Made by a program: the position numbers and the translations under genes | Part shown: positions 9,292 through 17,900 of the stretch, piece after piece | Numbering within the stretch: the first letter of the stretch is position 1 | Layout of the letters: each line of letters opens with the position of its first letter | The notes under the pieces: generated by a model | Database searches by the model: none | What the model was told of the DNA's origin: nothing | The model's input: the letters and a program-made list of their open reading frames with translations, nothing else | Origin: Candidatus Uhrbacteria bacterium | Lineage (GTDB): Bacteria; Patescibacteriota; Patescibacteriia; 2-12-FULL-60-25 | Length of the DNA stretch: 56,369 nt | NCBI GenBank assembly: GCA_903829075.1 | Contig: CAIKOH010000027.1 | Coordinates: 1-56,369 of the forward strand | Reading direction: 5' to 3'

Positions 9292-11559
9292 ATGCCCTCA
9301 TTTTCCCCACGCATTTTCGCCATCAGCTCTCTTCTTGGAACAACGCTACTTCTTCCGTTCGCGTGTGCACACGCGTACACGCTTGATACGAAATCGACCC
9401 CTTCCAGTTTACAAGTTGGAACATTTACGGCTTCCACCGATCAAGCTGTGTCAGGTGTTCCCATGAATTTTTATGTGACTGCCTCAGATACCGCCGGCAC
9501 GCCGAGCTGCGACCTTTTCATTGATCAACTCGACATGGGCTGGATGTCGCTTGATCCTTCAACGGGCATTTTTGTCGGCAAATATACTTTTTACTCGGCC
9601 GATATAGGAAAAGCACACAACGTCAGCGCCACCTGCCATGATGCAGCAGGAACAAATGCCATCTCATCAAACTCGATCAGCCTGTCGGTTACCGATTCAG
9701 CCCCGACCCCCACTCCTTCGAAACCGTCGCCAACACCAACTCCTTCCGCGCCTGTCACCCCTGCGCTCTATGTTGGTGACATAACCCTTTCGACTGATAC
9801 GCCCGTCGCGGGCAGCCAGATCGAATTTTCCGTCAACGTCAATAACAATAAACTCGCGCAACGATGTTTTATTTCGCTGGACGGATCTCAATCGCTGATT
9901 GAACTCACCCTCAATACAAACGGTTCCTGGCTACGCGACTGGTCATTTCCTTCGGCGAGCGCAACGGTTGAGCACTCAGTTCAAGCGCAGTGTCAAGATA
10001 CGCAAGGAAACTCCGTGAGTTCGAAAAACGTGCGAAATTTCTACGTCTCGCCAAACCTTCAACCAACACCAACTCCAACCCCGACACCTCAACCGCAAGC
10101 CACATTAACTGTAGGTGACGTCTTTCTTTCGAATAGCACCGTGAACGCAGGCACCACCGTTCTCGCGTACATGGACGTAAATGATAACAATCTCACCAAC
10201 TCCTGCTATCTCCAGATGGATGGAACCGCCGCAAACACACAGATGAGTTTAAATGGCAGCGGCACCTGGCAGGTCTCAATGAATTTTCCAAACAGCTCCT
10301 CCGACATCGTACATTCACTTCAAGCGTACTGCCTTGATTCCATCGGACGAGAAGTCTGGTCACCGCAAATAGAGTACGTGCATGTATACGCCTCAAACAA
10401 CTCGTACTACTCGTACAACCACCGGTACTCAGGACAAAACTATACGTACAACAGCTACAACGGATACACTAACCTGTACCAACAAAATCAAGGCTCGTAC
10501 ATCAACGTGAGCAACGTTTCCATGTCTGCGAGTAGCCCCGTGAGCAATATTCCGGTCATCTTCTCGATCCAGGCCTACAGTAACTACGCAATCGCCCACT
10601 GCGATCTTGATTTAGACAACAGCCTGCAATCCATGTTCTTAGACAGTTCGCAATCAGCCGGCACGTACGAAGTTGCCTACACCTTTTCCAGATTTGATAG
10701 CTACTCCTCGCACTCGCTCAGCGCTCGATGCACGGATGTGAATGGCCGAGTCTATACCTCCCCTTCAACACTCACCTTCCAGGTTCTTCCAAACGGATCA
10801 ACGAACACGTCAAACCAAACAACGTCACCTTCAAACGTGTCGTTTGAACCACAGGAGACCTTTCAAACGCTATACCACTTCACCTTCAACAAAAAACCGG
10901 GCGTGATTATTTTCAACTGTCTGGGCAATTTGATTGGGAGTGGCGCACCGGACATGTTGCAAAACGTCGGCCTGTGCAACAGCACCACAAAGGTTTACGT
11001 CAATTGGAACGGTCGTCTCACCTGGGCAAAAATCGACACACGTTTTCAACAAAATGTAGATCAAGGAAGTCCGCAAACCGAAGGCTATGTCTGGCAAAGC
11101 CCAATCGTCGTCAAAGGCACACACAAACGCTCACTGGTCTTCGGAGCAAACCAGGTGAAGGATGTGCTCGGCCCAGGCGGACGCTACTTCGCCTCATTCT
11201 TCATCTACAATTTTGACAATGGAACTTTCGCGAGACTCGCTGTTCCAAGCACCGATTACATTATCTGGAATAAAGGTGGCACACGCGGTGCATTCATCAC
11301 CAGCACCTGCGAAGGATCAGGGTGCGATGCAACAAACGCCGCTCCCGTCACGGTCCTAAGCCTGACCACCGGAAAACTCAACAGCCCAAGTCCATTTAGA
11401 GCCTCCTCCTCCGGTAATGATCCTTCGTGGCCACTACAAGACAGCAACGGCCAAAACGTCACCACCTGGAAATCCCTCCACTGGATCAATGACACCACTC
11501 TCGAAGAGAGCTACATCGCAACGAACGGCAAAACAAAAACCATCCGCGTCCGCGCCTAA
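9292..11559 (+). CDS. Secreted surface protein with four Ig-like repeats and Tyr-rich linker
   Basis: The 755-aa protein has an N-terminal signal peptide (FAISSLLGTTLLLPFACAHA, cleavage after AHA). Four tandem beta-sandwich-like repeats of about 95 residues follow, each opening with a VGDITLS- or VSNVSMS-like strand and carrying two cysteines (pattern C-F/D/Y-L ... ARC/AQC/AYC). Thr-Pro linkers (TPTPTPTP type) separate repeats 1-2 and 2-3, and a tyrosine/asparagine-rich segment separates repeats 3 and 4. The last ~220 residues form a different domain with scattered cysteines, including a TSTCEGSGCD motif. Start ATG 9292 opens the signal peptide; a -10-like TATCAT lies at 9259-9264 and the short leader is pyrimidine-rich without SD. 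Probably a surface or adhesive protein. Confidence 0.8.
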   Translation: MPSFSPRIFAISSLLGTTLLLPFACAHAYTLDTKSTPSSLQVGTFTASTDQAVSGVPMNFYVTASDTAGTPSCDLFIDQLDMGWMSLDPSTGIFVGKYTFYSADIGKAHNVSATCHDAAGTNAISSNSISLSVTDSAPTPTPSKPSPTPTPSAPVTPALYVGDITLSTDTPVAGSQIEFSVNVNNNKLAQRCFISLDGSQSLIELTLNTNGSWLRDWSFPSASATVEHSVQAQCQDTQGNSVSSKNVRNFYVSPNLQPTPTPTPTPQPQATLTVGDVFLSNSTVNAGTTVLAYMDVNDNNLTNSCYLQMDGTAANTQMSLNGSGTWQVSMNFPNSSSDIVHSLQAYCLDSIGREVWSPQIEYVHVYASNNSYYSYNHRYSGQNYTYNSYNGYTNLYQQNQGSYINVSNVSMSASSPVSNIPVIFSIQAYSNYAIAHCDLDLDNSLQSMFLDSSQSAGTYEVAYTFSRFDSYSSHSLSARCTDVNGRVYTSPSTLTFQVLPNGSTNTSNQTTSPSNVSFEPQETFQTLYHFTFNKKPGVIIFNCLGNLIGSGAPDMLQNVGLCNSTTKVYVNWNGRLTWAKIDTRFQQNVDQGSPQTEGYVWQSPIVVKGTHKRSLVFGANQVKDVLGPGGRYFASFFIYNFDNGTFARLAVPSTDYIIWNKGGTRGAFITSTCEGSGCDATNAAPVTVLSLTTGKLNSPSPFRASSSGNDPSWPLQDSNGQNVTTWKSLHWINDTTLEESYIATNGKTKTIRVRA

Positions 11560-11574
11560 CCTCGTCTAAATTAG

Positions 11575-11611
11575 AAATCCTCGTCATGCACGTATGCACG
11601 ACGAGGATTTT
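11575..11611. terminator. Hairpin terminator between convergent genes
   Basis: AAATCCTCGTC pairs with GACGAGGATTT around a 13-nt loop, followed by a short T-run. It lies after the Ig-repeat gene (plus) and the Gly/Tyr-rich gene (minus). Confidence 0.7.
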
Positions 11612-11651
11612 GAGAAGCCCTGACACAGACCCGATCGACGGACAGAAACGA

Positions 11652-11990
11652 TCAACGTCGCCTTCCGCCATGGAATCCGCCACCACCCATCGACACACCA
11701 CCCTGACGGTAGTTGCCTCCGCCATAGGCCGGCGACACAACAGCGCCGCCACCGTAAACCATTCCGTTGGTGAGGACGGGACGCGCGTAGACGCCACCGG
11801 GGTTGTAGCCGTATCCGTAACCCGGCTGCGCGTATCCCCTGGGATTGTACCCATAACCCGTGGTGTACCCGTACCCTCCTCCGTACGAACCGCCGAACCC
11901 GCCGCCGTATCCGCCCACCATGCACCCTCCGCAGAGGAGGCTGGAAAAGAAGATACCCACCACCGCAAACACGATCTTCAGCGTCATCAT
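11652..11990 (-). CDS. Gly/Tyr-rich small exported protein
   Basis: A 112-aa protein whose N-terminus is a hydrophobic export signal (MMTLKIVFAVVGIFFSSLL) ending near CGGC, possibly a non-standard lipobox. The rest is low-complexity Gly-Tyr with GYGYNPGG-like units and an Arg-rich tail (GGRRR). No family is recognised; such sequences occur in surface or matrix proteins. ATG 11990 is chosen over 12035: AAGGGAG SD 6 nt upstream and a strong promoter (TTGACT-17-TATACT) at 12026-12054. Promoter plus SD place it with the accessory gene class of this window. Confidence 0.7.
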   Translation of the reverse strand: MMTLKIVFAVVGIFFSSLLCGGCMVGGYGGGFGGSYGGGYGYTTGYGYNPRGYAQPGYGYGYNPGGVYARPVLTNGMVYGGGAVVSPAYGGGNYRQGGVSMGGGGFHGGRRR

Positions 11991-12025
11991 GATGGACTCC
12001 CTTGTTCTTGATGTTTCTATAAAAA

Positions 12026-12054
12026 AGTATAACACATTTTTTCAAAAAAGTCAA
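12026..12054 (-). promoter_or_regulatory. Promoter of the Gly/Tyr-rich gene
   Basis: On the minus strand TTGACT, 17-nt spacer, TATACT; the leader is about 30 nt and has an SD. Confidence 0.75.
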
Positions 12055-12065
12055 GTAAAAAACAC

Positions 12066-12091
12066 AAAAACAGCTCTTTTAAGCTGTTTTT
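12066..12091. terminator. Terminator after tRNA-Ser(TGA)
   Basis: Perfect AAAAACAGCT / AGCTGTTTTT stem with a 6-nt loop; it works in both directions. Confidence 0.8.
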
Positions 12092-12118
12092 GCTGGTCAC
12101 AATTCTACACAATTGTCA

Positions 12119-12208
<90 letters not shown>

Positions 12209-12281
12209 CTGTTTCATTCCAAAAAATATTGACCTCCACAAGCATACGTAAAAACAAAAAAACTGTCGAGTGCATCAGCAC

Positions 12282-12310
12282 TTGTCTTGTTCTTTCATTT
12301 TTGTTAGTCT
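12282..12310 (+). promoter_or_regulatory. Promoter of tRNA-Ser(GCT)
   Basis: TTGTCT, 17-nt spacer, TAGTCT, about 40 nt upstream of the tRNA 5' end. Confidence 0.5.
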
Positions 12311-12351
12311 GGCATGGCTTGGTTCGCTAAAAAGCGACGTACAGCAAACGC

Positions 12352-12442
12352 GGAGAGGTACCCAAGAGGCTGAAGGGGGGAGATTGCTAATCTCCTAGGC
12401 GGGTCAAACCGCGCGAGGGTTCGAATCCCTCCCTCTCCGCCA
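12352..12442 (+). tRNA. tRNA-Ser(GCT)
   Basis: 91 nt with acceptor GGAGAGG/CCTCTCC, discriminator G, encoded CCA, long variable arm and anticodon loop TTGCTAA giving GCU. The acceptor is identical to the other two tRNA-Ser genes in the window, as expected for seryl-tRNA synthetase recognition. Confidence 0.97.
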
Positions 12443-12449
12443 TCAAATG

Positions 12450-12486
12450 ACAGTGAACATCGTTAGACGATGTCCACTGTTTTTTG
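12450..12486 (+). terminator. Terminator after tRNA-Ser(GCT)
   Basis: ACAGTG-A-ACATCGT / ACGATGT-C-CACTGT stem, TAG loop, then T6. Confidence 0.85.
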
Positions 12487-12592
12487 TTTACCTGGGCAAA
12501 GAAAAGAAGATTTATTCAAGCGTAAATTACAAGCTTCGTTTAGAACGATAAAATCGTGTGTACGCAAGCGGTATAGGCTCCGTGCTTCCCAC

Positions 12593-13447
12593 CTAAACTA
12601 ACTTCTCCGTCTTTATTTGATCTTTCTTCGTGACAGATAGATAGACAACCAGGCACAAAATCGCTGCAAGAAAAATACCGCTCGTCACTGTTGTTCCAAG
12701 CGCAAGACCTCCGTCATCATGCGATTGGGACATGTAGTCACCGATGGATGCACCGAGCGGACGCGTAAGGACGTAGGCTAACCAGAAGGCAAGAATCGCG
12801 TAGGCTGATTGCAGCTGATGCTTAACCGCTAATCTTCTTTTAACAAGGTAGTAGACGCCGGTCACGAGCGCGATGCAGCCCGCAAACAAAAGAACTGAAT
12901 TTAGATAACCAACGCTAAATTGTTCTGCGATGAGATCCCCAGAAGCCGTTCCAAGTGCGAACGTAAACAAGATCGTTAGCCAATAAAACGCCTCACGTTT
13001 CGTGGTGACGATACTGTGAACGGACAGGGTTTTCTCACTTGCGTACCAAGCGGCGAAGACGACTGCCAATAGTACAGAGAATACAACGGTGGTTATTTTA
13101 AGACTGATTCCAAAGCCATCGGTAAGATTATCCGTTATTAAGGTTCCTACAACGCTGATGAGGACGACGGCGATCCAATACATTCCCGGAATATATTTTT
13201 TGGCCTTGAATTGAAAAAAGAGTACGACGAGAAGCAGTGTGCCGATGACGTAGGTGGTATTGGTTAGACCAAGATTCAAATTTGTATTCAAATAGTCGGC
13301 AAACGTCTCGCCGACCGTCGTGCACAGAATCTTGATGATCCAGAAATACAATGTCACCTCTGGAACCTTGTTGAGCATCTGACGAAACTTAGAAGGATCC
13401 GTACTTTTCTGTTCAGTTAGATTCGCAGTTGAGACGGTAGTTGTCAT
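12593..13447 (-). CDS. COG4705-family membrane protein, copy 1
   Basis: A 284-aa protein with about 8 transmembrane segments. It contains three similar GE/GD-rich helices: TTVGETFADYL, TASGDLIAEQF and PLGASIGDYMSQ, each followed by a glycine- or leucine-rich segment. This repeated G-[ED]-x-x-A/G pattern is typical of the uncharacterised COG4705 family. Molecular function is unknown. It is highly similar along nearly its whole length to the protein at 55247-56086, some 42 kb away in opposite orientation. ATG 13447 is preferred over 13462; no SD is present, and the ATTGACCA...TTTT leader resembles that of copy 2. Confidence 0.85.
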   Translation of the reverse strand: MTTTVSTANLTEQKSTDPSKFRQMLNKVPEVTLYFWIIKILCTTVGETFADYLNTNLNLGLTNTTYVIGTLLLVVLFFQFKAKKYIPGMYWIAVVLISVVGTLITDNLTDGFGISLKITTVVFSVLLAVVFAAWYASEKTLSVHSIVTTKREAFYWLTILFTFALGTASGDLIAEQFSVGYLNSVLLFAGCIALVTGVYYLVKRRLAVKHQLQSAYAILAFWLAYVLTRPLGASIGDYMSQSHDDGGLALGTTVTSGIFLAAILCLVVYLSVTKKDQIKTEKLV

Positions 13448-13627
13448 AAAAAAGATGGTCAATAAGCTGGGATAAAGACCGTTAGATCATACCGGCCTGT
13501 CAGAAATAAGAAAACGTCAAGCCCATGTCTCTCAACATCCAACGCTGCTAGCCTCTAACGCTACTAACAGCATTTTTCAAAACTGTTTTTTTGTTTACTG
13601 ACCGGGCCGTATTCTGTTAGCAGCCCT

Positions 13628-13656
13628 TTGACTTTCCTTTATGATCGTGCTATTTT
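13628..13656 (+). promoter_or_regulatory. Promoter of the 13708 gene
   Basis: TTGACT, 17-nt spacer, TATTTT; about 45 nt leader to the SD. Confidence 0.65.
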
Positions 13657-13707
13657 AACGTGTTCCAATCCCGTTCATAGGTAGCGGTATTTGGACGAGG
13701 AGGAAGC

Positions 13708-14022
13708 ATGCGCATCTATTTCCCCGCCCCTTTCTATCTGCTCGACTTCAATCAGCCTCCACACACCAAGAGACACCTCGAGCATCCTGCTGGTGAATAC
13801 GAGCTGTTCGTGGGCTCGCATCCGGAAGAGATGTTCCGAACATACGGTACCGGTGATGACGCGGTGCCGAATCCCGTGCTCTTCCTCAGCAACCACCCCT
13901 CCATTGGTGCTTGCCAGCTGTGGTGGGAGGCTGAGGTAATTTATGGTAGGGCTCAGTGGACCATTCCGCCTCGGGCCAGGCCAAGTACGAAGACCATCGA
14001 GATGCGGGTCAAAGAAACGTAG
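13708..14022 (+). CDS. Unknown accessory protein, 104 aa
   Basis: No family is recognised. The protein is soluble-looking, rich in Pro and aromatic residues (IYFPAPFYLLDF, CQLWWEAEV), with a basic C-terminus. The start at 13708 is supported by a strong SD (GAGGAGG, 5 nt upstream) and a TTGACT-17-TATTTT promoter, and a good terminator follows at 14078. Its own promoter, SD and terminator make it a one-gene unit of the accessory class. Confidence 0.65.
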   Translation: MRIYFPAPFYLLDFNQPPHTKRHLEHPAGEYELFVGSHPEEMFRTYGTGDDAVPNPVLFLSNHPSIGACQLWWEAEVIYGRAQWTIPPRARPSTKTIEMRVKET

Positions 14023-14077
14023 CACCAGCGCCCTGTAAACCGTGATTCGATACAGCTCCTGCCACAAAACTCTTCGT

Positions 14078-14111
14078 CGCCATCACCTATTCAACGGGTG
14101 GTGGCGTTTTT
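14078..14111 (+). terminator. Intrinsic terminator of the 13708 gene
   Basis: CGCCATCACC / GGTGGTGGCG 10-bp stem (one G-U), then T5. Confidence 0.85.
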
Positions 14112-14180
14112 CATATCCAATCTGATACTTATCTGCGGAGAGCGGCAAGACACTGAATACAGACTTCGACCTCTCTCGAA

Positions 14181-14209
14181 TTGACGAAATCATCTTTCTA
14201 CGATACTCT
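14181..14209 (+). promoter_or_regulatory. Promoter of the 14276 gene
   Basis: TTGACG, 17-nt spacer, TACTCT. The leader contains a GTGACA-GGGAT-TGTCAC hairpin just before the SD. Confidence 0.65.
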
Positions 14210-14275
14210 ATGTCGTTCAGCAAAACTGAGCCCTCGTGACAGGGATTGTCACACACTCATTTCAAGGAGGCCTTC

Positions 14276-14830
14276 ATGAATCAAGCGCCACGTTTCCCGA
14301 TCACCGGCCAGATGCCCTACGGTGTACAGCGTCTTCAGATCCAACGCTACACGCTTCCGCTCATGATTGGCAGCGATGAAGAGCGGGAGGCGGCAGCCCG
14401 TCTTCTCGTCCTCATGCAGGAAAAAGGGGGTTGGACGGGCATCACGCGGCGCGAGATCGACACTCAGATCAAAGTTGATGCCGTCGCGTTTACCGAGAAG
14501 AGCACGGCGACCTACGGATACGACGATCTCGTCCAGCAGCACGCCAAAGCACGCTTTTGGTACGAGTTCTGGTGCATCGTGACCCTCGGCATCTACTGGC
14601 TGGCTGCCGAGAAACCCGCGTCACCGAAGCAACCTGAATATAGGTCCGTACCTGCCACCAAAGTCTTCGAAGCCGGCATCGGCATGGACTTCGTCGTCAA
14701 CGGACTCGACACCCTCATCCGCGATGGACTGGTTGAGCAGAAAACCATCACCTTGGATGGGGCGATTGAGAAGGTCTTCTACCCGACCCCAGCGCTCGCC
14801 AAGGCCGTTGAGGCCTACGCGACACAGTGA
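14276..14830 (+). CDS. Unknown accessory protein, 184 aa
   Basis: No family is recognised. The start MNQAPRFP is set by an AAGGAGG SD 6 nt upstream; the in-frame ATG at 14246 precedes that SD. The sequence is mostly charged and helical, with a hydrophobic aromatic stretch (RFWYEFWCIVTLGIYWLA, about residues 100-117) that could be one membrane-associated helix. The promoter is TTGACG-17-TACTCT. GC is higher than in nearby core genes and codon third positions are mainly G or C. Confidence 0.7.
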   Translation: MNQAPRFPITGQMPYGVQRLQIQRYTLPLMIGSDEEREAAARLLVLMQEKGGWTGITRREIDTQIKVDAVAFTEKSTATYGYDDLVQQHAKARFWYEFWCIVTLGIYWLAAEKPASPKQPEYRSVPATKVFEAGIGMDFVVNGLDTLIRDGLVEQKTITLDGAIEKVFYPTPALAKAVEAYATQ

Positions 14831-14845
14831 TTTCTCGCGCATCAT

Positions 14846-14920
14846 GCGCAACACAAGAGCCATCCGTCATCCGACGGCTTCGCGCTCTCCTGTTGTCGGA
14901 TGCGCTCTTTGTTTTCCACG
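14846..14920 (+). promoter_or_regulatory. Overlapping alternative hairpins after the 14276 gene
   Basis: AGAGC...GCTCT encloses CCGTC/GACGG in one fold. In a competing fold CATCCGAC pairs with GTCGGATG just before GCTCTTTGTTTT. Only the second looks like a terminator. It may be a processed 3' end or a conditional terminator. Confidence 0.4.
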
Positions 14921-14952
14921 CTTTATCTTACTAAATAACACTTTCAATACAA

Positions 14953-14976
14953 AAGAGACGCTTGAAGCGCCTCTTG
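14953..14976 (-). terminator. Terminator of the GLUG/PA14 surface protein gene
   Basis: Minus-strand stem GAGGCGCTT / AAGCGTCTC followed by TTTTGT. Confidence 0.7.
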
Positions 14977-14981
14977 TATCC

Positions 14982-17900
14982 TTATTTCATCCTGTTTATC
15001 AACCCACGCGTCACCGCATCGAATTGTCCGGCCGCCTGCTTTTTCTTGAATCCGACCAATTGCTTGAGATGTGCAAGTTGAAAACGTTTGAGCGCTCGCG
15101 ATAGACGCTGAGCAAAGGTGGTCGTTTCTTTTCCTGGCGATCCAGGACCGTTCTTCGCCAAGAGAAAACCGTGCGTGTTCAGGAACTGCGCCAAGCGTTT
15201 CACATCTGGACTCGTATCCCCACGCTTCAAGTTGCGCGTAAACAGCGTTATTGAATGAACGGCTGGGGCAGCGCTTGAAGTGTCCGCGCTAAATGAAGCG
15301 CCGGACATCGAAGAAACACCTGTCGCAGTCGCATTTGTGCCGGCAAGACGCAACTCAATCACATGATGAACCAACGTTGATGGCTGACCCGTGGATGCAT
15401 AGTACTGCACGTAAACCGTGTACACACCTGAAGCATTGGGCAAGGCGAAATGCGTCGATGACACATAGGCAATCATGGACGAACTAGCTGCCCCGGCATT
15501 CAACGAGATCGTATATCCGCGCAACGCGGAAGCATCGCCGTTAAAAGCGAGTTGCAGCATCGGATCAGTCGCAACACCTGAGCCACCGTTGATCGTAAAA
15601 TCAAGCATCGGATGCGCGGTAGTCTCCGAACCTTGCGACGAAACAAACGGCGCTCCTCCCCCACCGCCACCACCTCCGTGAGCACATCCAGACGTTTCAA
15701 ACGTCATCGGACTGCTCGTCGTGACGTCTCCATACTCATCAAATGAAACCACTTTATAGTTATATGTGAGACAGGAAGCGAGCGATGGGATGAAAACCGA
15801 ATGCGCCGTAACACGCGGAGCTACATCCGCGAGGCCCGTGGAAAATCCATACGAATTGTCGGAGCTATAGACGACATTGCTTGAAGCAATTTTATCTGTC
15901 GTCCAGGTGACGAGTGCGGAACCTGGCGTTGGTGCTACGCTAATCACAGAAATCAACGGGCTCGCAAAGCTCAGCACAACCGGACTCAGTAAAAACGTAG
16001 GATAAGACGAGACGTGCGACAACCACACCGTGGAAAAATCCCAACTCGCTAGCGGCGCATGACTTGAAGCGTAAAAATACGTTGGATCAGATTGCAACGT
16101 ACAAAAACCGGTCGACCCCGCATTTCCCACGCAGGCAGCTGTGGTTGTTGAAACCGGACTGTACGCAAGATCCATGGAAGACGCACCGGATAGACTTCCA
16201 ATCGTCCAACCAAGATCCGTCGCTACACCACTAGGATCAAGAAGATTGGTCACGGCAAACGCATGTTCAACAGTCGTGCTCAAATTTGATGCCTGCGTCG
16301 ATCCGATCAAACCTCCGATATTCGAAGGGGCCACGCCGCTAGTCGTCACCGTGCTTGAAGCATACGCACGGCTCAATTTCGCGAACGAAAATTCTGAATA
16401 CAAGCTCCCCAACAAACCACCAACATCCCTCGTTCCGCTAACGCTTCCAATGGAGTACAGGTCTTCCATGCGATTGTCACCATCAGCCTGTCCGATCAGT
16501 CCACCCACGTACCGATATCCCTGCACGTTTCCGCTCGCCTGATCTTGCTGAAGAGCACAGGCAGCAAACTGCGTTGGATTATTTGATTCGCAATCCAAGT
16601 ATCCGACAAATCCTCCAGCATGCAACGCATTGTCGCTCCCACTGTTGCCGGTAACGTTTCCGCTCGCGGTACTGTTAAAGATCGTCAGTCCCCCAGTCCC
16701 CAAACCGTTAATGTAGATACCAGCCCCGGCTCCATCTGTCCCTCCAAGAAAACCACCTACATTCGTATCACCAGAGACCGTTCCTGCAGCAGAATCTGTT
16801 TCAAAGTCAATGGTCGAATTAATCGCATGCGTTGAAAGATTCGTCACCTTTCCCACAAAGCCACCGATATCCGTACCCTGACCCGTGACCGTCGAATAGG
16901 CTTGGTCATTCATAAAGCTTGCCATGATGGATGACCCGCCATCCGTTGCCTGAATCTGCCCCACCAATCCTCCAAGATTACTTCCGCCGGTCACACTACC
17001 AGAAGAACTCGAACTCGAAATCGTTAAATTCATCGAACCCGAACCATTGAGAACCGCATTTCCGATCAGTCCACCATCATTCGAACCCGTGTTTATAGCG
17101 ATTGTTGTGGAGGCGTTGGAACCAGTCATTAACAGTGTCGACGTGTTGCTCAAGCTCAACAGTCCAATCAATCCACCGAGATTATTCACCTCTGATCCCG
17201 GAAAAAAAGGGCCGATCGTACCGGATCCATGCACATCATTCATGACAACATGCGAACCGCCGCTCACAGATACATATCCGCTCATGGCACTCGCATCATC
17301 GGAACCTAAAACCGTACTACTTACCACAACGTGTGCCCAGGTCGTCGTTGTCCCATTATCAAAAGACAGCATCCCTACCAAGCCGCCCATCCCTCCAAAT
17401 CCGAATCTAGAAGTCACGGACAAGCTACTGGTGACATTTGTCAATGTTAGATTCTGAGCAAAGCCGACAAGACCTCCGGTCTCTTCAAAACCCTGTCCCA
17501 CCGACCCAGAAGCAAGAGTGAGATTCTTGACCGTGGCTCCATCCATCTGCTCGAACAGACCGACCCACGGATCGCTCGTATTGATCGTCAAATTACTAAT
17601 CGAGTGTCCGTTCCCATCAAAGACACCGATGTAGGGATGTCCCGACCACCTCAACGGAATAAAACGTCCACCCGTACAATCCATATCGCTATCAAGAATA
17701 AAATCTTCGGCGTAATAGGTGCTTGTAGCATCCAAGGCCCGAAGGTCTGCACAGCTCGAAAGATGGCGTGGCACCGGAGGAGCCACGGTAAACGACGGAA
17801 CACCTACTTCGCTCGTATATCCGGTGTCCGGATCCATGATCGTCGCCGTACAACTTACATAGGTTCCGTCTGGAAAAGCAGTCATGGTTAGCGTACTGGT

